A DNA stretch of 64,000 bases from Leptotrichia sp. HSP-342 (GTDB lineage: Bacteria > Fusobacteriota > Fusobacteriia > Fusobacteriales > Leptotrichiaceae): contig NZ_CP165646.1 in the NCBI RefSeq assembly GCF_041199995.1, positions 620,001-684,000 of the forward strand, given 5' to 3'. The notes under the pieces were generated by a model, which was not told the origin of the DNA, did not search any database, and saw nothing but the letters and a program-made list of their open reading frames with translations. The translations under genes and the position numbers were made by a program. Positions 13,494 to 22,042 of this stretch are shown one piece after another. The first letter of the stretch is position 1. Each line of letters begins with the position of its first letter.

Positions 13494-13987
13494 TGACAAA
13501 CGCAGAAATGTTAGATTTGAGAAAAATGGATATAAGGTATTTAGAAAAAATGAAAAAACTTGTTAAGGAGTTCTACGTGGCTTTTGGACAAGAAAAATAC
13601 CTGAACAAAGAAGTATATAGAGAGATAAGTGTTGAACGGATGAAATTAAGAAATAAATTATTTGATGAAGAACTAAAGGAATTTTTGGAAGCTGAAACAG
13701 ATGTGGAGAAATTAGATGCTATTTGTGATATGTATTACATAGCGATAGGCACAACGCTTGAACTAGGAGCATACGGCAATCAGTTTTTTGTAATTGATTA
13801 CTACAAACAAAGAACTTGGTTTAATGATGAATTAATTATGGAAGCATTTGAGGAAGTCCACAGAAGCAATATGAGCAAACTGGAAAATAGAAAAGCAATT
13901 TTCAGGGAAGATGGAAAAATATTGAAAGGGAAAAATTATTTTAGACCGAATTTGAAACAATTTATTGAACAAGGAGTAAAACAATGA
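13493..13987 (+). CDS. MazG-like nucleotide pyrophosphohydrolase
   Basis: A 164-residue, largely helical protein. The core RNKLFDEELKEFLEAETDVEKLDAICDMYYIAIG shows the E-x2-E and E/D-x2-D metal-binding helices of the all-alpha NTP pyrophosphatase superfamily (MazG/PRA-PH type). The later EEVHRSNMSKLE helix agrees. It may alter the nucleotide pool or (p)ppGpp during phage growth. The start overlaps the RusA stop by one base. Confidence 0.75.
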   Translation: MTNAEMLDLRKMDIRYLEKMKKLVKEFYVAFGQEKYLNKEVYREISVERMKLRNKLFDEELKEFLEAETDVEKLDAICDMYYIAIGTTLELGAYGNQFFVIDYYKQRTWFNDELIMEAFEEVHRSNMSKLENRKAIFREDGKILKGKNYFRPNLKQFIEQGVKQ

Positions 13988-14199
13988 AAAATGATAATGT
14001 AAATAGCCCGAATCATTATAAATTAGACGGATTAGAGGTTGAAGCTATAGACGTAATAAAAGCGACTGTAAAAGATTTTAATAGTTTCTGCCACGGAAAT
14101 ATTATTAAATACGTGTTAAGAGCGAATAAGAAAAACGGAATCGAAGACTTCAAGAAAGCAAAAAAATACATTGAAATGATGATTGGAGATGAAAATTAA
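13984..14199 (+). CDS. DUF3310 phage nucleotide kinase-like protein
   Basis: A 71-residue protein with the full DUF3310 (SaV-like) pattern: NSPNHYKLDGLEVEAIDVI, then FCHGNIIKYVLRANKKNG, then EDFKKAKKYIEMM. It is common in phage early operons; biochemical function is not established. It overlaps both neighbours by one to four bases. Confidence 0.88.
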   Translation: MKNDNVNSPNHYKLDGLEVEAIDVIKATVKDFNSFCHGNIIKYVLRANKKNGIEDFKKAKKYIEMMIGDEN

Positions 14200-14813
14200 T
14201 GAATGAATTAATGAATATAGAAAACAGAAATACACTAACAAGTTTAGATATAGCAGAAATAACAGGAAAGGAACATAAAAATATTTTATCTGACATAAGA
14301 GACGAAATAAGTAAAATAGGGGAAGAAAGAGGTCGGCTAATTTTTCAGCCAACCACATATATTGATAATTTTAACAGAAATCAACCTGCATTTCTTTTGA
14401 ATTACAAAGGAGTGCTGCAACTTGGTGCAAGATATAATGCTGAAACAAGATTTAGACTTATTGAAAAGATTGAACAGCTTCAAAAACCAATGACAATCGA
14501 AGACATGATCATATTGCAGGCAAATGAAATGAAGAGTGTTAAGCATAGAATTGATATCGTAGAAAATAAAGTTGATAACGAGATAAGAATAGATCAAACT
14601 GAACAAAGAAAGCTGCAAAAAGCAGTATCATTAAGAGTGTTTCAAAGACTTGACGTAGTAGATGCAGAAAGAAAATTAATGTTTTCGGCAATATACAGAG
14701 ATTTGAAAGACAGGTTTGGAGTTGCGAGTTATCGTGATGTGAAGAGAAAAGATTTGAAAAACGCTTTACTGTATGTTCAAAATTGGATAGAAAAAGCAGA
14801 ATTGAGGAATTAA
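14199..14813 (+). CDS. rha: Rha family protein with ORF6C domain
   Basis: A 204-residue protein. Residues 10-90 match the Rha/phage regulatory domain (SLDIAEITGKEHKNILSDIRDE, QPAFLLNYKGVLQLGARYN). Residues about 120-200 match ORF6C (IDQTEQRKLQKAVSLRVF, SAIYRDLKDRFGVASYRDVK). Such proteins act as antirepressors or interfere with lysogeny decisions. It is the last gene before the first moron cassette. A second Rha gene lies at 30148. Confidence 0.85.
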   Translation: MNELMNIENRNTLTSLDIAEITGKEHKNILSDIRDEISKIGEERGRLIFQPTTYIDNFNRNQPAFLLNYKGVLQLGARYNAETRFRLIEKIEQLQKPMTIEDMIILQANEMKSVKHRIDIVENKVDNEIRIDQTEQRKLQKAVSLRVFQRLDVVDAERKLMFSAIYRDLKDRFGVASYRDVKRKDLKNALLYVQNWIEKAELRN

Positions 14814-14837
14814 GATAGAAGAGATTAAGTTGATAAA

Positions 14838-14867
14838 AGGACAATGACAACTGAATAATAACTGTGA
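14838..14867 (+). promoter_or_regulatory. module M1: inverted partner of terminator T1
   Basis: Begins AGGACAATGACAACTG and ends AATAACTGTGA. It is an approximate reverse complement of the terminator at 15771-15804, with an 11-base perfect match at the outer end. It lies upstream of the cassette promoter (TTGCTT 14873, TATAAT 14895-14900). Confidence 0.75.
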
Positions 14868-14872
14868 AAGCA

Positions 14873-14900
14873 TTGCTTTTTTTGAAATTCAGGATATAAT
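14873..14900 (+). promoter_or_regulatory. promoter of moron cassette 1
   Basis: TTGCTT and TATAAT are separated by 16 bases, 27 bases before the ATG at 14927. Confidence 0.6.
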
Positions 14901-14926
14901 ATATTATTCCGAAGAAAGGAAATAAA

Positions 14927-15370
14927 ATGTGGAAAATGTATAACGAAACCAAAGCAGACTTAAAAGTCAAAATTGGTGGTTCTGATGAAATTGATGCAAA
15001 AGAACTGTCAGAATTTTTAAAAGGAACGTACGATACTTTAGCAAAAATAACATCAATAAATGCAAAGGATTCTTATTTTAAATTAAATTTCAAAGCTTCA
15101 GATAAAGGTTCTGTTATTTTAGATTTTTCTGCGATAACTCCTGAAATTTTAAAAATAACAGGATATGTTGTGTCAGCGGCAACGATAATAAAAATGTATT
15201 TAGAGATTATAAAATTAGTAAAAGACTTAAAAGGGAAAAAATTTAAAAAAATAGATCCTGATACTGGAAATATAACTAATTATTATGGAGAAGTTAATAA
15301 TTATAATATTGAAACTGTAAATTTATATTTATCAAATCCAGATGTAAGCAAAGAAATAAAAAAAGTATAA
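14927..15370 (+). CDS. moron protein, N-terminal part (frameshifted)
   Basis: A 147-residue frame starting MWKMYNETKADLKVKIGG. It includes a hydrophobic stretch around residues 83-105 and a C-terminus ending NLYLSNPDVSKEIKKV. It stops at a TAA one codon after a run of seven A (15358-15364). The -1 frame continues without interruption to 15771. The two parts together would give about 281 residues, so I think they are one gene read through a -1 frameshift or broken by a one-base deletion. Sole cargo of cassette 1. Function unknown. Confidence 0.65.
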   Translation: MWKMYNETKADLKVKIGGSDEIDAKELSEFLKGTYDTLAKITSINAKDSYFKLNFKASDKGSVILDFSAITPEILKITGYVVSAATIIKMYLEIIKLVKDLKGKKFKKIDPDTGNITNYYGEVNNYNIETVNLYLSNPDVSKEIKKV

Positions 15371-15771
15371 AAAAATTAAAAGATAGAGAAAATTTAAAAT
15401 ATTTCCTCAATAATGAAGATGTAGAATTAGAATTATCTAAAGAAGATATGAATGTAATGACTGCAGAAGAAAAAGAAACTGAAGATGCGGAAGAAGAACT
15501 GGAAATTTTATTAGAAAATATAGAACTGAAGGTATACAAAGTACCTTTTCAAGGAAATTCGCAATGGGATGTAATTTTTAATAATGAAATTACAAAAGTC
15601 TCTGTTTGGGATCAAGAATTTTTAAAAAAACTTCATGCTGGAGAAATCTTACTTAGTTCACAAGATATATTCATTGTGGATATGAGAGAAGTTAAAGAAA
15701 AAGATAAAGTAAAATATTATATTTTAAAAGTACAGGAGGTAAAAAGATTAGAAAATATAAAAATTTATTAA
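15364..15771 (+). CDS. moron protein, C-terminal part in the -1 frame
   Basis: This frame continues the previous protein: SIKKLKDRENLKYFLNN, an acidic Glu-rich stretch, then a beta-rich domain with VYKVPFQGNSQWDVIFNN and a final ILKVQEVKRLENIKIY. The only internal ATG (15448) has a poor ribosome site, so independent translation is unlikely. If the A-run is slippery in vivo, a short and a long product are made from one message. Confidence 0.6.
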   Translation, partial: SIKKLKDRENLKYFLNNEDVELELSKEDMNVMTAEEKETEDAEEELEILLENIELKVYKVPFQGNSQWDVIFNNEITKVSVWDQEFLKKLHAGEILLSSQDIFIVDMREVKEKDKVKYYILKVQEVKRLENIKIY

Positions 15772-15804
15772 ATCACAGTTATTAATTTAGCTGTGATTTT
15801 TTTT
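15771..15804 (+). terminator. T1: terminator of cassette 1
   Basis: ATCACAG pairs with CTGTGAT across a TTATTAATTTAG loop and is followed by eight T. The next gene's ribosome site (GGAGG) begins directly after the T-run, so the downstream phage genes appear to depend on read-through. Confidence 0.85.
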
Positions 15805-15815
15805 ATGGAGGAAAA

Positions 15816-15992
15816 ATGGATGAGAATATATTAGAAAAAATAAAAATCAGATTACTAAGTGGAATCGAAGTAAATGAAAGTGATTTTAATTTCATGAAAT
15901 TGAATGCCAATTTATTTAAGTGTATTAAATTTATCAAGAAAAGGAAGGCTAAAAAGAAATGGCAAATGCTGAAATCTCAAATCAAGAAATAA
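15816..15992 (+). CDS. small basic phage protein
   Basis: A 58-residue protein starting MDENILEKIKIRLLSGIE with GGAGG five bases upstream and a Lys-rich C-terminus. It overlaps the following HNH gene by 34 bases. It is the first phage gene after terminator T1. No family recognised. Confidence 0.5.
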   Translation: MDENILEKIKIRLLSGIEVNESDFNFMKLNANLFKCIKFIKKRKAKKKWQMLKSQIKK

Positions 15993-16678
15993 TAATAACA
16001 TTGCCTGTGGAAAAAGTTTATCCAGGAATAAAAGAAAAATTGGAAGAATATTTAAATCATTTTCCAATAAAAGTTATTCCTGTAAAGAAGTTATCGCAGG
16101 CACAGAACGGCTTGATACACGTTTTGTTAAAGCAGTTCGGAGATGAGATTGGATACACTTTAATAGAGATTAAGGAACTAATGAAAGAGCAGTTTGCAAT
16201 AGCGACGGACAGATTGGACTTTTCTACAGCAAAATGCGATATGGAAACAGCAAACGAATTTATATCATTTATCATAGAGCAGGCATTGGAACTTGCAATA
16301 AATTTATATATACTTGGAAAACACGATAAAAGGTATAAACATATATTGGAAATCGACAATATAACACAAAGATATGTGATTGCCTGCTTGAGAAAAAGAG
16401 TTTGTTGTATCTGCGGAAAAGAGCATAATGAGTACAGCACAATAGAACTGCATCATTGGAACTCGGTAGCAAGCATAGGCGGATATGAAAACTGTGACGG
16501 ATTAAAAACGCCATTTATGAGTTTATGTGCCAAGCATCATCAGGAATTCCACGCAACAGGCAAGGAAACGTTTAAGAATAAATATTATATTGAGGGGGTT
16601 TGGTTAAATGTGGAACTCGTAAAAGAGTTGAAGAAAATTTATAAAAATCATTTTAAGGCGTTTAAGGAGGAGAAATGA
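15959..16678 (+). CDS. putative HNHc nuclease
   Basis: A 239-residue protein. The C-terminal half has a zinc-supported HNH-type motif: RVCCICGKEHNEYSTIELHHWNS, then SLCAKHHQEFHATGKETF. This is the HNHc_6 (PF16784) arrangement seen near the end of phage early operons, often compared with NinG-type recombination nucleases. The N-terminal half is helical and family-specific. It probably acts on branched phage DNA, by analogy only. Confidence 0.8.
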   Translation: MANAEISNQEIIITLPVEKVYPGIKEKLEEYLNHFPIKVIPVKKLSQAQNGLIHVLLKQFGDEIGYTLIEIKELMKEQFAIATDRLDFSTAKCDMETANEFISFIIEQALELAINLYILGKHDKRYKHILEIDNITQRYVIACLRKRVCCICGKEHNEYSTIELHHWNSVASIGGYENCDGLKTPFMSLCAKHHQEFHATGKETFKNKYYIEGVWLNVELVKELKKIYKNHFKAFKEEK

Positions 16679-16905
16679 AAAAATTATTATTAGCAGGACT
16701 TTTAGCAATAACTATAAGTTGCAGTACATATTATGAGAAATTTCAGCAAGAGTGCAGGCAATATAAAGTTATAAAAAAGTTAAAATCAAAAACAAGTAAA
16801 AAAATATATCTGAAATTTGAAAACGGAAGCATACACGAAGTATCGCCAATATTAAAATATCAGGATATAGAAGACAATCGTAAGTTAAAAAAATGTGATT
16901 TTTAA
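16675..16905 (+). CDS. small phage lipoprotein
   Basis: A 76-residue protein with a lipoprotein signal peptide: MKKLLLAGLLAITISCS, cysteine at 16. The mature part is basic and beta-prone. It overlaps the HNH gene by four bases. Surface-exposed phage lipoproteins often give superinfection exclusion, but this is only an analogy. Confidence 0.65.
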   Translation: MKKLLLAGLLAITISCSTYYEKFQQECRQYKVIKKLKSKTSKKIYLKFENGSIHEVSPILKYQDIEDNRKLKKCDF

Positions 16906-16921
16906 AAAAGTTTTGGAAATT

Positions 16922-16952
16922 AGGACAATGACAGTTGAATATTTTTGGTCTT
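16922..16952 (+). promoter_or_regulatory. module M2: inverted partner of the cassette 2 terminator
   Basis: Begins AGGACAATGACAGTTGAAT like the other modules but ends TTTTTGGTCTT. That end is the reverse complement of the 5' arm of this cassette's own terminator (AAGACCAAA at 17878-17886), not of the TCACAGTT arm used by the other cassettes. Confidence 0.7.
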
Positions 16953-16962
16953 AGGGTATAAT
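16935..16962 (+). promoter_or_regulatory. promoter of moron cassette 2
   Basis: TTGAAT and TATAAT are separated by 16 bases. Here the -35 box falls within module M2, so a transcript started at this promoter (near 16969) lacks the module. Confidence 0.55.
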
Positions 16963-16992
16963 ATAATACAATATTATGCTTAGGAGGAGTTT

Positions 16993-17889
16993 ATGGGAAA
17001 TATGCAATTTAGTGATTTTGATAAAGAAATTTTGAAAGAAATAGAAGACTTAGATAAAAATGTAAAAGAAAAATTGAAAAAAATAGCAGATGAATGGAAT
17101 TTGACAATGACAAAGTTACAATCTGAAACTGAGATGACTAGCATTGAAAAACTAGAGAATGAATATAAAAAATTATCTGAGTTATTAGATAAAAATATAA
17201 AAATAAATAATGAATGGACAAATTTAAAAGAAAAAATATCTAAGAATAAAGATATTGATGATACGCAAAAATATATTTTTCATGAAACAATATTAAAAAT
17301 GCAAGGATTTATATTATTAGAAATCTATAAATGCTCTTCAGATTTTAATAGAATTGGAAATTATATCAATGAAAAAAAGCATGAAGATTTGAAAGATAAA
17401 ATAATGAAACAAAAAGAACAGATATTAATTTTTAATGATAAGCTACAAGTTCAAAGTAAGAAATTGATCAATAACGAAGAAATTATAAAAAAGCAAAACA
17501 AAAAGATTAAGATAAATAATAGAAAAATAGATAGACATGATAAAAGAGTATTAGAAATGATGGGAATATTTTTAACAATTTTTTCAATTTTAGGAATGAA
17601 TATATTGACAATTCCTAGTATTAAAGATAATATAGTACAAAATATTATGATAATAAATGCTATAATACTCTTAACAATGAGCGGACTATTTTTTTTGATC
17701 AGATTTGAATTTAGTTGTGAAAAAATAGTTTTATTTTTAGTACCAGTTATATTAGCTAGTGTAATGATATTTTTTGCTACAGTAAATATAAAAGATAAGA
17801 ATAAAGAAATAGAAGACAAGATGGAAACAATCATTAAGGAAAACAAAATTTTAAAACAAGAAATAAAAATTTTAAAAAAGACCAAATAA
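16993..17889 (+). CDS. coiled-coil membrane protein, moron 2
   Basis: A 298-residue protein. Residues 1-185 are charged and mainly coiled coil. Residues about 190-210, 217-236 and 243-264 are hydrophobic membrane segments, followed by a short cytoplasmic coiled coil. It has its own promoter and terminator. Architecture recalls abortive-infection or exclusion proteins with a sensor coil and membrane domain, but I recognise no family. Confidence 0.65.
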   Translation: MGNMQFSDFDKEILKEIEDLDKNVKEKLKKIADEWNLTMTKLQSETEMTSIEKLENEYKKLSELLDKNIKINNEWTNLKEKISKNKDIDDTQKYIFHETILKMQGFILLEIYKCSSDFNRIGNYINEKKHEDLKDKIMKQKEQILIFNDKLQVQSKKLINNEEIIKKQNKKIKINNRKIDRHDKRVLEMMGIFLTIFSILGMNILTIPSIKDNIVQNIMIINAIILLTMSGLFFLIRFEFSCEKIVLFLVPVILASVMIFFATVNIKDKNKEIEDKMETIIKENKILKQEIKILKKTK

Positions 17890-17902
17890 AACTGGTCTTT
17901 TT
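17879..17902 (+). terminator. terminator of cassette 2
   Basis: AGACCA-AATAAAAC-TGGTCT hairpin followed by T5, partly inside the gene's stop region. Confidence 0.8.
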
Positions 17903-17971
17903 ATTCTAGAAAGGAAGTAAAATGAACGAAAAAGACATAGACAGGATATGTAATTTTTTATTATAAAAGTA

Positions 17972-18000
17972 TTGAAAAAACAACGAAAATAAGGTATAAT
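17972..18000 (+). promoter_or_regulatory. promoter before the terminase region
   Basis: TTGAAA and TATAAT are separated by exactly 17 bases, 15 bases before the start of a small gene. A 14-codon frame at 17922-17966 (MNEKDIDRICNFLL) just upstream looks like a decayed gene start. Confidence 0.65.
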
Positions 18001-18014
18001 AAAGGAGTGATAAA

Positions 18015-18179
18015 ATGCTTACCAAAGAGCAGATAAAACAAATTGAAAGTAACAAAAATCTTTTTTTGTTTATAGTGGAATTATTGGAAGAAATGAACAA
18101 AAAAGGAGAAAAAGAAATGACAATTATTTTCAATAGAGGAAAAGTAATAAGAAGAAAAAAAACAAATACAATTGGATAA
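18015..18179 (+). CDS. hypothetical small protein
   Basis: A 54-residue protein starting MLTKEQIKQIESNKN with AAAGGAG upstream and a basic C-terminus. It lies between a strong promoter and a strong terminator at the junction of early and late regions. That would suit a late-gene regulator, but there is no sequence support for it. Confidence 0.5.
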   Translation: MLTKEQIKQIESNKNLFLFIVELLEEMNKKGEKEMTIIFNRGKVIRRKKTNTIG

Positions 18180-18202
18180 AGGCAAGAGTTATGAAAGTTA
18201 AT

Positions 18203-18261
18203 GAGCCGATTTGTAGATAAACTATAGAAATATAGTCTATTTATAAGTCGGCTCTTTTTTT
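18203..18261 (+). terminator. long hairpin terminator before the terminase genes
   Basis: GAGCCGA pairs with TCGGCTC (18248-18254), the interior also pairs (ACTATA with TATAGT), and seven T follow. It separates the early and late regions. Unlike the moron terminators I find no inverted partner upstream. Confidence 0.85.
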
Positions 18262-18289
18262 GTCTAAAAACTAAAAAGGTAAAGGAAAA

Positions 18290-19021
18290 ATGAAAGATGA
18301 AAACATAAAATTATTGATTAAGAATGAATATGAAAATGGTGTAGGAGTTACAGAGTTATCAAAAAAGTATAAAGTAAGTGCAAATACCATTAACAGCTGG
18401 AAAAAAAGAGAAAAATGGCAAAAAAAAGTTGCACCAAAAGGAAATGCACCAAATTCTAAAAAATGCACCAAAAATAAAACTGGTGCAAATGATAAGGAAA
18501 TGCAGATAAAAAAGGATATTTTTAATAATGTTCCTAGAGAAGAAATTACGGAAAAACATGGAATAAAAAAGACTAAATATTACGATATTAAAAAAAGCGT
18601 AAGACAGATTCAGATAGAACAAAGTGAGAAAGTTTTAAATGAAATTGCAACAAAAAAATATAATAATGCAGTCGAAAGGTTAAAAAGGATAATCGAGGAA
18701 AAAGAAAAACTGGAAACTAGAATTCTTGAAACTACAGATAAAGAAGAAATGTCAATGATTAAACAAAAGTTGGAACTTCTGAAAGAATTTGAAAAAGATA
18801 TAAAAGTCAATGCTAGAGTTATTTCTGATTATAGACAAGCAGAGCTAGAGGAACAACTTGTAAATAATGAATTAAGCAGAAGTGCTTTAGAAATCCAAAA
18901 AGAACGTTTAGAAATTGAAAAGACTAAAATCAAAAATAACGATGACAAGGATTCGGAAAAAGAAAGAGAAATGATTGAGCTGTTAAAAAATATAACAGAA
19001 AAGGTTGGAAAAGATGAATGA
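18290..19021 (+). CDS. terS: terminase small subunit
   Basis: A 243-residue protein. Residues 5-45 are a helix-turn-helix (YENGVGVTELSKKYKVSANT, INSWKKREKWQKK) and a second HTH-like unit lies near 80-105 (REEITEKHGIKKTKYYDIKK). The remainder is long coiled coil for oligomerisation. It overlaps the start of the large subunit gene. It recognises packaging sites on the phage DNA. Confidence 0.8.
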   Translation: MKDENIKLLIKNEYENGVGVTELSKKYKVSANTINSWKKREKWQKKVAPKGNAPNSKKCTKNKTGANDKEMQIKKDIFNNVPREEITEKHGIKKTKYYDIKKSVRQIQIEQSEKVLNEIATKKYNNAVERLKRIIEEKEKLETRILETTDKEEMSMIKQKLELLKEFEKDIKVNARVISDYRQAELEEQLVNNELSRSALEIQKERLEIEKTKIKNNDDKDSEKEREMIELLKNITEKVGKDE

Positions 19022-20216
19022 TTTAACACCCAAACAGTACGAAGTATTGAAAATATTTAATAAAGAACAGCCAAGAATAACAATTTTAACAGGAGCAAAA
19101 AGAAGCGGAAAAACATTTTTAAATAATTTTCTGATGTTATCACATATTGCAGCATTTGCTAACCAAAATCTTAACTTCATCATAATTGGAGCAACAAGTG
19201 GAAGTATTTGGCGGAACGTTTTAAACGACTGGGAAGTTATGTTGGGAAAACAATTTAAGCCAAAAAAAGACGGAAGTTTTAAACTATTCGGAAACAATAT
19301 TTATTTATTCGGTGGAGAAAAGGCAGATAGCTGGAAAAAAATGAGAGGGATGACTTCTCATGGCACTTATATAAATGAGGCAACAGCATTGCACCAAACT
19401 TTTATAACAGAAGCGTTTTCAAGAACATCAGGGGAAGGTGCAAAAATATTTATTGATACCAATCCTGATAATCCAGCTCATTTTGTAAAAAAAGATTATA
19501 TTGACAATGCTGGAGATAGATTAGAAAATGGCAGATTAAATATTTTAGTTAGCAATTTCAGACTAGATGATAATGTTTTTCTTAATAAAGAATATGTGGA
19601 TTCTATCAAAAAGACAACTCCACGTGGAGCAACTTATGATAGAGATGTTTTAGGGTTGTGGGTTGCACAGGAAGGAGTTGTGTTTGCTGATTTTTCTGAA
19701 AAAGAAAATGTAATTGAGAATATAGAAGATGTCGAAATAAAGGAATATTACATTGGAGTTGACTGGGGATTTGAGCATTATGGAACATTGGTAGTTATTG
19801 GAGTGGATTTTGAAGATAATTATTATATTGTTGAAGTGATAGCGAAACAGCATAAGTATTTCGATTACTGGAAAATGCTTATTTTACAGAAATATAAGAA
19901 GTATCAAGTTTCAAGGGTGTTTTGTGATAGTGCTAGAACTGAATATGTACAAGGGTTACTAGATCTTGGAATAAATGCTGAAAATGCAAAAAAAGATGTA
20001 AAAGAAGGCATTGATTTGGTTGGAGCAATGTACAAAAGAAATACACTAAAGATTACAGAAAAGGCATTTAAAGGGAAATTTGAAGATGAAATTTATTCTT
20101 ATGTGTGGGGGAAAAATGATGAGCCAGTTAAAGAAAATGATGATGTAATGGATGCGATAAGATACGTTTTATATAGCTTGAAAAAAGATGAAGGTGGAAT
20201 TGCTTATTTATATTAG
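19014..20216 (+). CDS. terL: terminase large subunit
   Basis: A 400-residue protein starting MNDLTPKQYEVLKIFNKEQ. Walker A is LTGAKRSGKTF near residues 25-35, the Walker B region lies around INEATALHQ, and the C-terminal RNase H-like nuclease has YYIGVDWGFEHYG and a late DDVMDAIRYVLYSLK. This is the PBSX/XtmB-type ATPase and nuclease that packages DNA into the prohead. I prefer the ATG at 19014 over the TTG at 19005. Confidence 0.88.
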   Translation: MNDLTPKQYEVLKIFNKEQPRITILTGAKRSGKTFLNNFLMLSHIAAFANQNLNFIIIGATSGSIWRNVLNDWEVMLGKQFKPKKDGSFKLFGNNIYLFGGEKADSWKKMRGMTSHGTYINEATALHQTFITEAFSRTSGEGAKIFIDTNPDNPAHFVKKDYIDNAGDRLENGRLNILVSNFRLDDNVFLNKEYVDSIKKTTPRGATYDRDVLGLWVAQEGVVFADFSEKENVIENIEDVEIKEYYIGVDWGFEHYGTLVVIGVDFEDNYYIVEVIAKQHKYFDYWKMLILQKYKKYQVSRVFCDSARTEYVQGLLDLGINAENAKKDVKEGIDLVGAMYKRNTLKITEKAFKGKFEDEIYSYVWGKNDEPVKENDDVMDAIRYVLYSLKKDEGGIAYLY

Positions 20217-20228
20217 AAAGGAGGGCTA

Positions 20229-21461
20229 ATGACTAAAGAAGAAAGAACTAGAGTTAAAACTTATTATGACAGGGAACAATACAGTAAATCAAATTTAAGT
20301 AAGAATATGCCAGGACTGTTTGAAGGAACTGTAGAAATATTTAATCCAATCCGAGATATTGTAAAGGCTCTATCGAATACAGCTTTAAAAGATTTGGGGA
20401 TAGAAAATGACAAATTAAAAGAAATTTGGGAAGTTAATCAAATGACTACTTTTAGCAAAAAGATTGCTAAAGAAATGTATTTGAATGAAGAAGTATTTAT
20501 TGAGGTTATATTAACTCCTGATGAGCAGATTAGGTATATTTTACATAATGTAGATGATGTTGAATATACGGAAGTTTTTGGTGAAATCAAGAAGTTTAAA
20601 GTTGAAGGAGAACAAGTTTATTATGACGAAAACGGAGAAGAGCAAAGTAGAGAGTATTCGAGAGAGTATACGAAACTTGATACTGGAACTGTTAAAAGAA
20701 CAGAAAAAATAGACAATGAGATAGTTGAAACTCCTTTTATTTTGGATAAAATTCCTGTTTCAAAATTTAAAAACGACAGCAACATTATAGAAGCATTGAA
20801 TATTATCGATAAAATCAACGAAACTGAAAGTTACATTGGGAGAATATTTGGAATACACGGAGACCCTTGGCTTCACGCAAACGGAGTAAAACAATTTGCA
20901 GATGTTAATTCCGGTAATGACAAGATTAAGAAAAATGCACAACTTTTGGAAGAGGCGAGATATAAAAAGAAAAGAATTATCAACACTCAAAATTCAAAAG
21001 AAATGGAAGCTAGTTTTAAATATATTGAATTGACAAATCCGTTAATCAGCGAAATGCAAAATGATATAGCGAGATTAGAAAAAAGATTATCAAATTTATT
21101 TCCTGAATATCTTTTGGTAGATACAGCAACTCAAAATGTAAGCGAAGAAACTTATTTATTAAAGAATAACGGACTTAAAACAAAAGTGGCGAGTTTTAGA
21201 GAAGACTTTATAAAAAGTTTATTAGAATTAGACAAAATTGCGTTGGAATTGTCAGGAAGCTCTGATGAATTAACTGAAAACGATTATACATATTTTGATA
21301 CATTCTTAGAAAACGAAAAAAGTTCTAAATTAACAACTTTATCATTAGCTCTTGATGTAATAAGCAAGGCGAAAGATATTGATGAAGAATATAAACTTAA
21401 AAAATTAATAGAAAAAGTAACAGATGACACTTTGCAGGATTTGAGTGGTTTGTATGATTAA
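20229..21461 (+). CDS. portal protein, SPP1-like
   Basis: A 410-residue protein with GGAGG upstream. It follows terL directly, as portals do. The body has IAKEMYLNEEVFIEVIL, RIFGIHGDPWLHANG and a LEKRLSNLFPEYLL segment compatible with SPP1-type portal stem and wing. It forms the dodecameric ring at the packaging vertex. The call rests on size, position and general pattern. Confidence 0.78.
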   Translation: MTKEERTRVKTYYDREQYSKSNLSKNMPGLFEGTVEIFNPIRDIVKALSNTALKDLGIENDKLKEIWEVNQMTTFSKKIAKEMYLNEEVFIEVILTPDEQIRYILHNVDDVEYTEVFGEIKKFKVEGEQVYYDENGEEQSREYSREYTKLDTGTVKRTEKIDNEIVETPFILDKIPVSKFKNDSNIIEALNIIDKINETESYIGRIFGIHGDPWLHANGVKQFADVNSGNDKIKKNAQLLEEARYKKKRIINTQNSKEMEASFKYIELTNPLISEMQNDIARLEKRLSNLFPEYLLVDTATQNVSEETYLLKNNGLKTKVASFREDFIKSLLELDKIALELSGSSDELTENDYTYFDTFLENEKSSKLTTLSLALDVISKAKDIDEEYKLKKLIEKVTDDTLQDLSGLYD

Positions 21462-22029
21462 GATAGATTTTAAATGGAATCATAAAGCGGAGAAAAGGTT
21501 GTTTAATTTTTTTAGAAGAACAGCATTTTCGATGTTTAGTGGCAAAAAAACGGATATTAATTATTCAAATTTAATGAAAATATTTGTTAATTACAGCATT
21601 TCTTATGAGAAAAAATTTAAGAAAGCGAAAGATATAGATGTTAAAAAACATACGAAAATAGCTGTAAAACAGATAAAAGAAATAAAAGACTGGCAAAATA
21701 ATTTAAATAATTATATTGAAGAAAACAAGGAAAAAACTGATTTAAAAGATAAATTGAGGAATAACGCTAAATTTAGAGCAAGAAACATGCTCGGAAATTA
21801 CTATAAAGACTTTTTGAAAGAAATAATTGCAAGTGAAAGTGAATATTTTGAGTGGAATACAATGGGAGATGAACGTGTTAGACCGACACACGAGGAAAGA
21901 GACGGAGTTATCTATAATTGGGATAATGCCGAAATAGTTCCGGGGGAAGAAGCAGGATGCCGATGTTGGGCTACCGTTTATTTTCCTGAAACAAAAGAAG
22001 AAATTGAAGATATAAACCAAAATTCTTGA
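21454..22029 (+). CDS. head morphogenesis protein (SPP1 gp7 / Mu F-like)
   Basis: A 191-residue protein starting MIKIDFKWNHKAEKRL and overlapping the portal gene. The C-terminal motif WNTMGDERVRPTHEERDGVIYN, followed by EIVPGEEAGCRCWATV, is diagnostic of the phage head morphogenesis family. It is minor and capsid-associated. Confidence 0.88.
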   Translation: MIKIDFKWNHKAEKRLFNFFRRTAFSMFSGKKTDINYSNLMKIFVNYSISYEKKFKKAKDIDVKKHTKIAVKQIKEIKDWQNNLNNYIEENKEKTDLKDKLRNNAKFRARNMLGNYYKDFLKEIIASESEYFEWNTMGDERVRPTHEERDGVIYNWDNAEIVPGEEAGCRCWATVYFPETKEEIEDINQNS

Positions 22030-22042
22030 GAGTTGAAAGATT

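Noticed and set aside
17922-17966. 14-codon frame MNEKDIDRICNFLL
   Set aside because: Good ribosome site but immediate stop; treated as a decayed gene start, not a feature.
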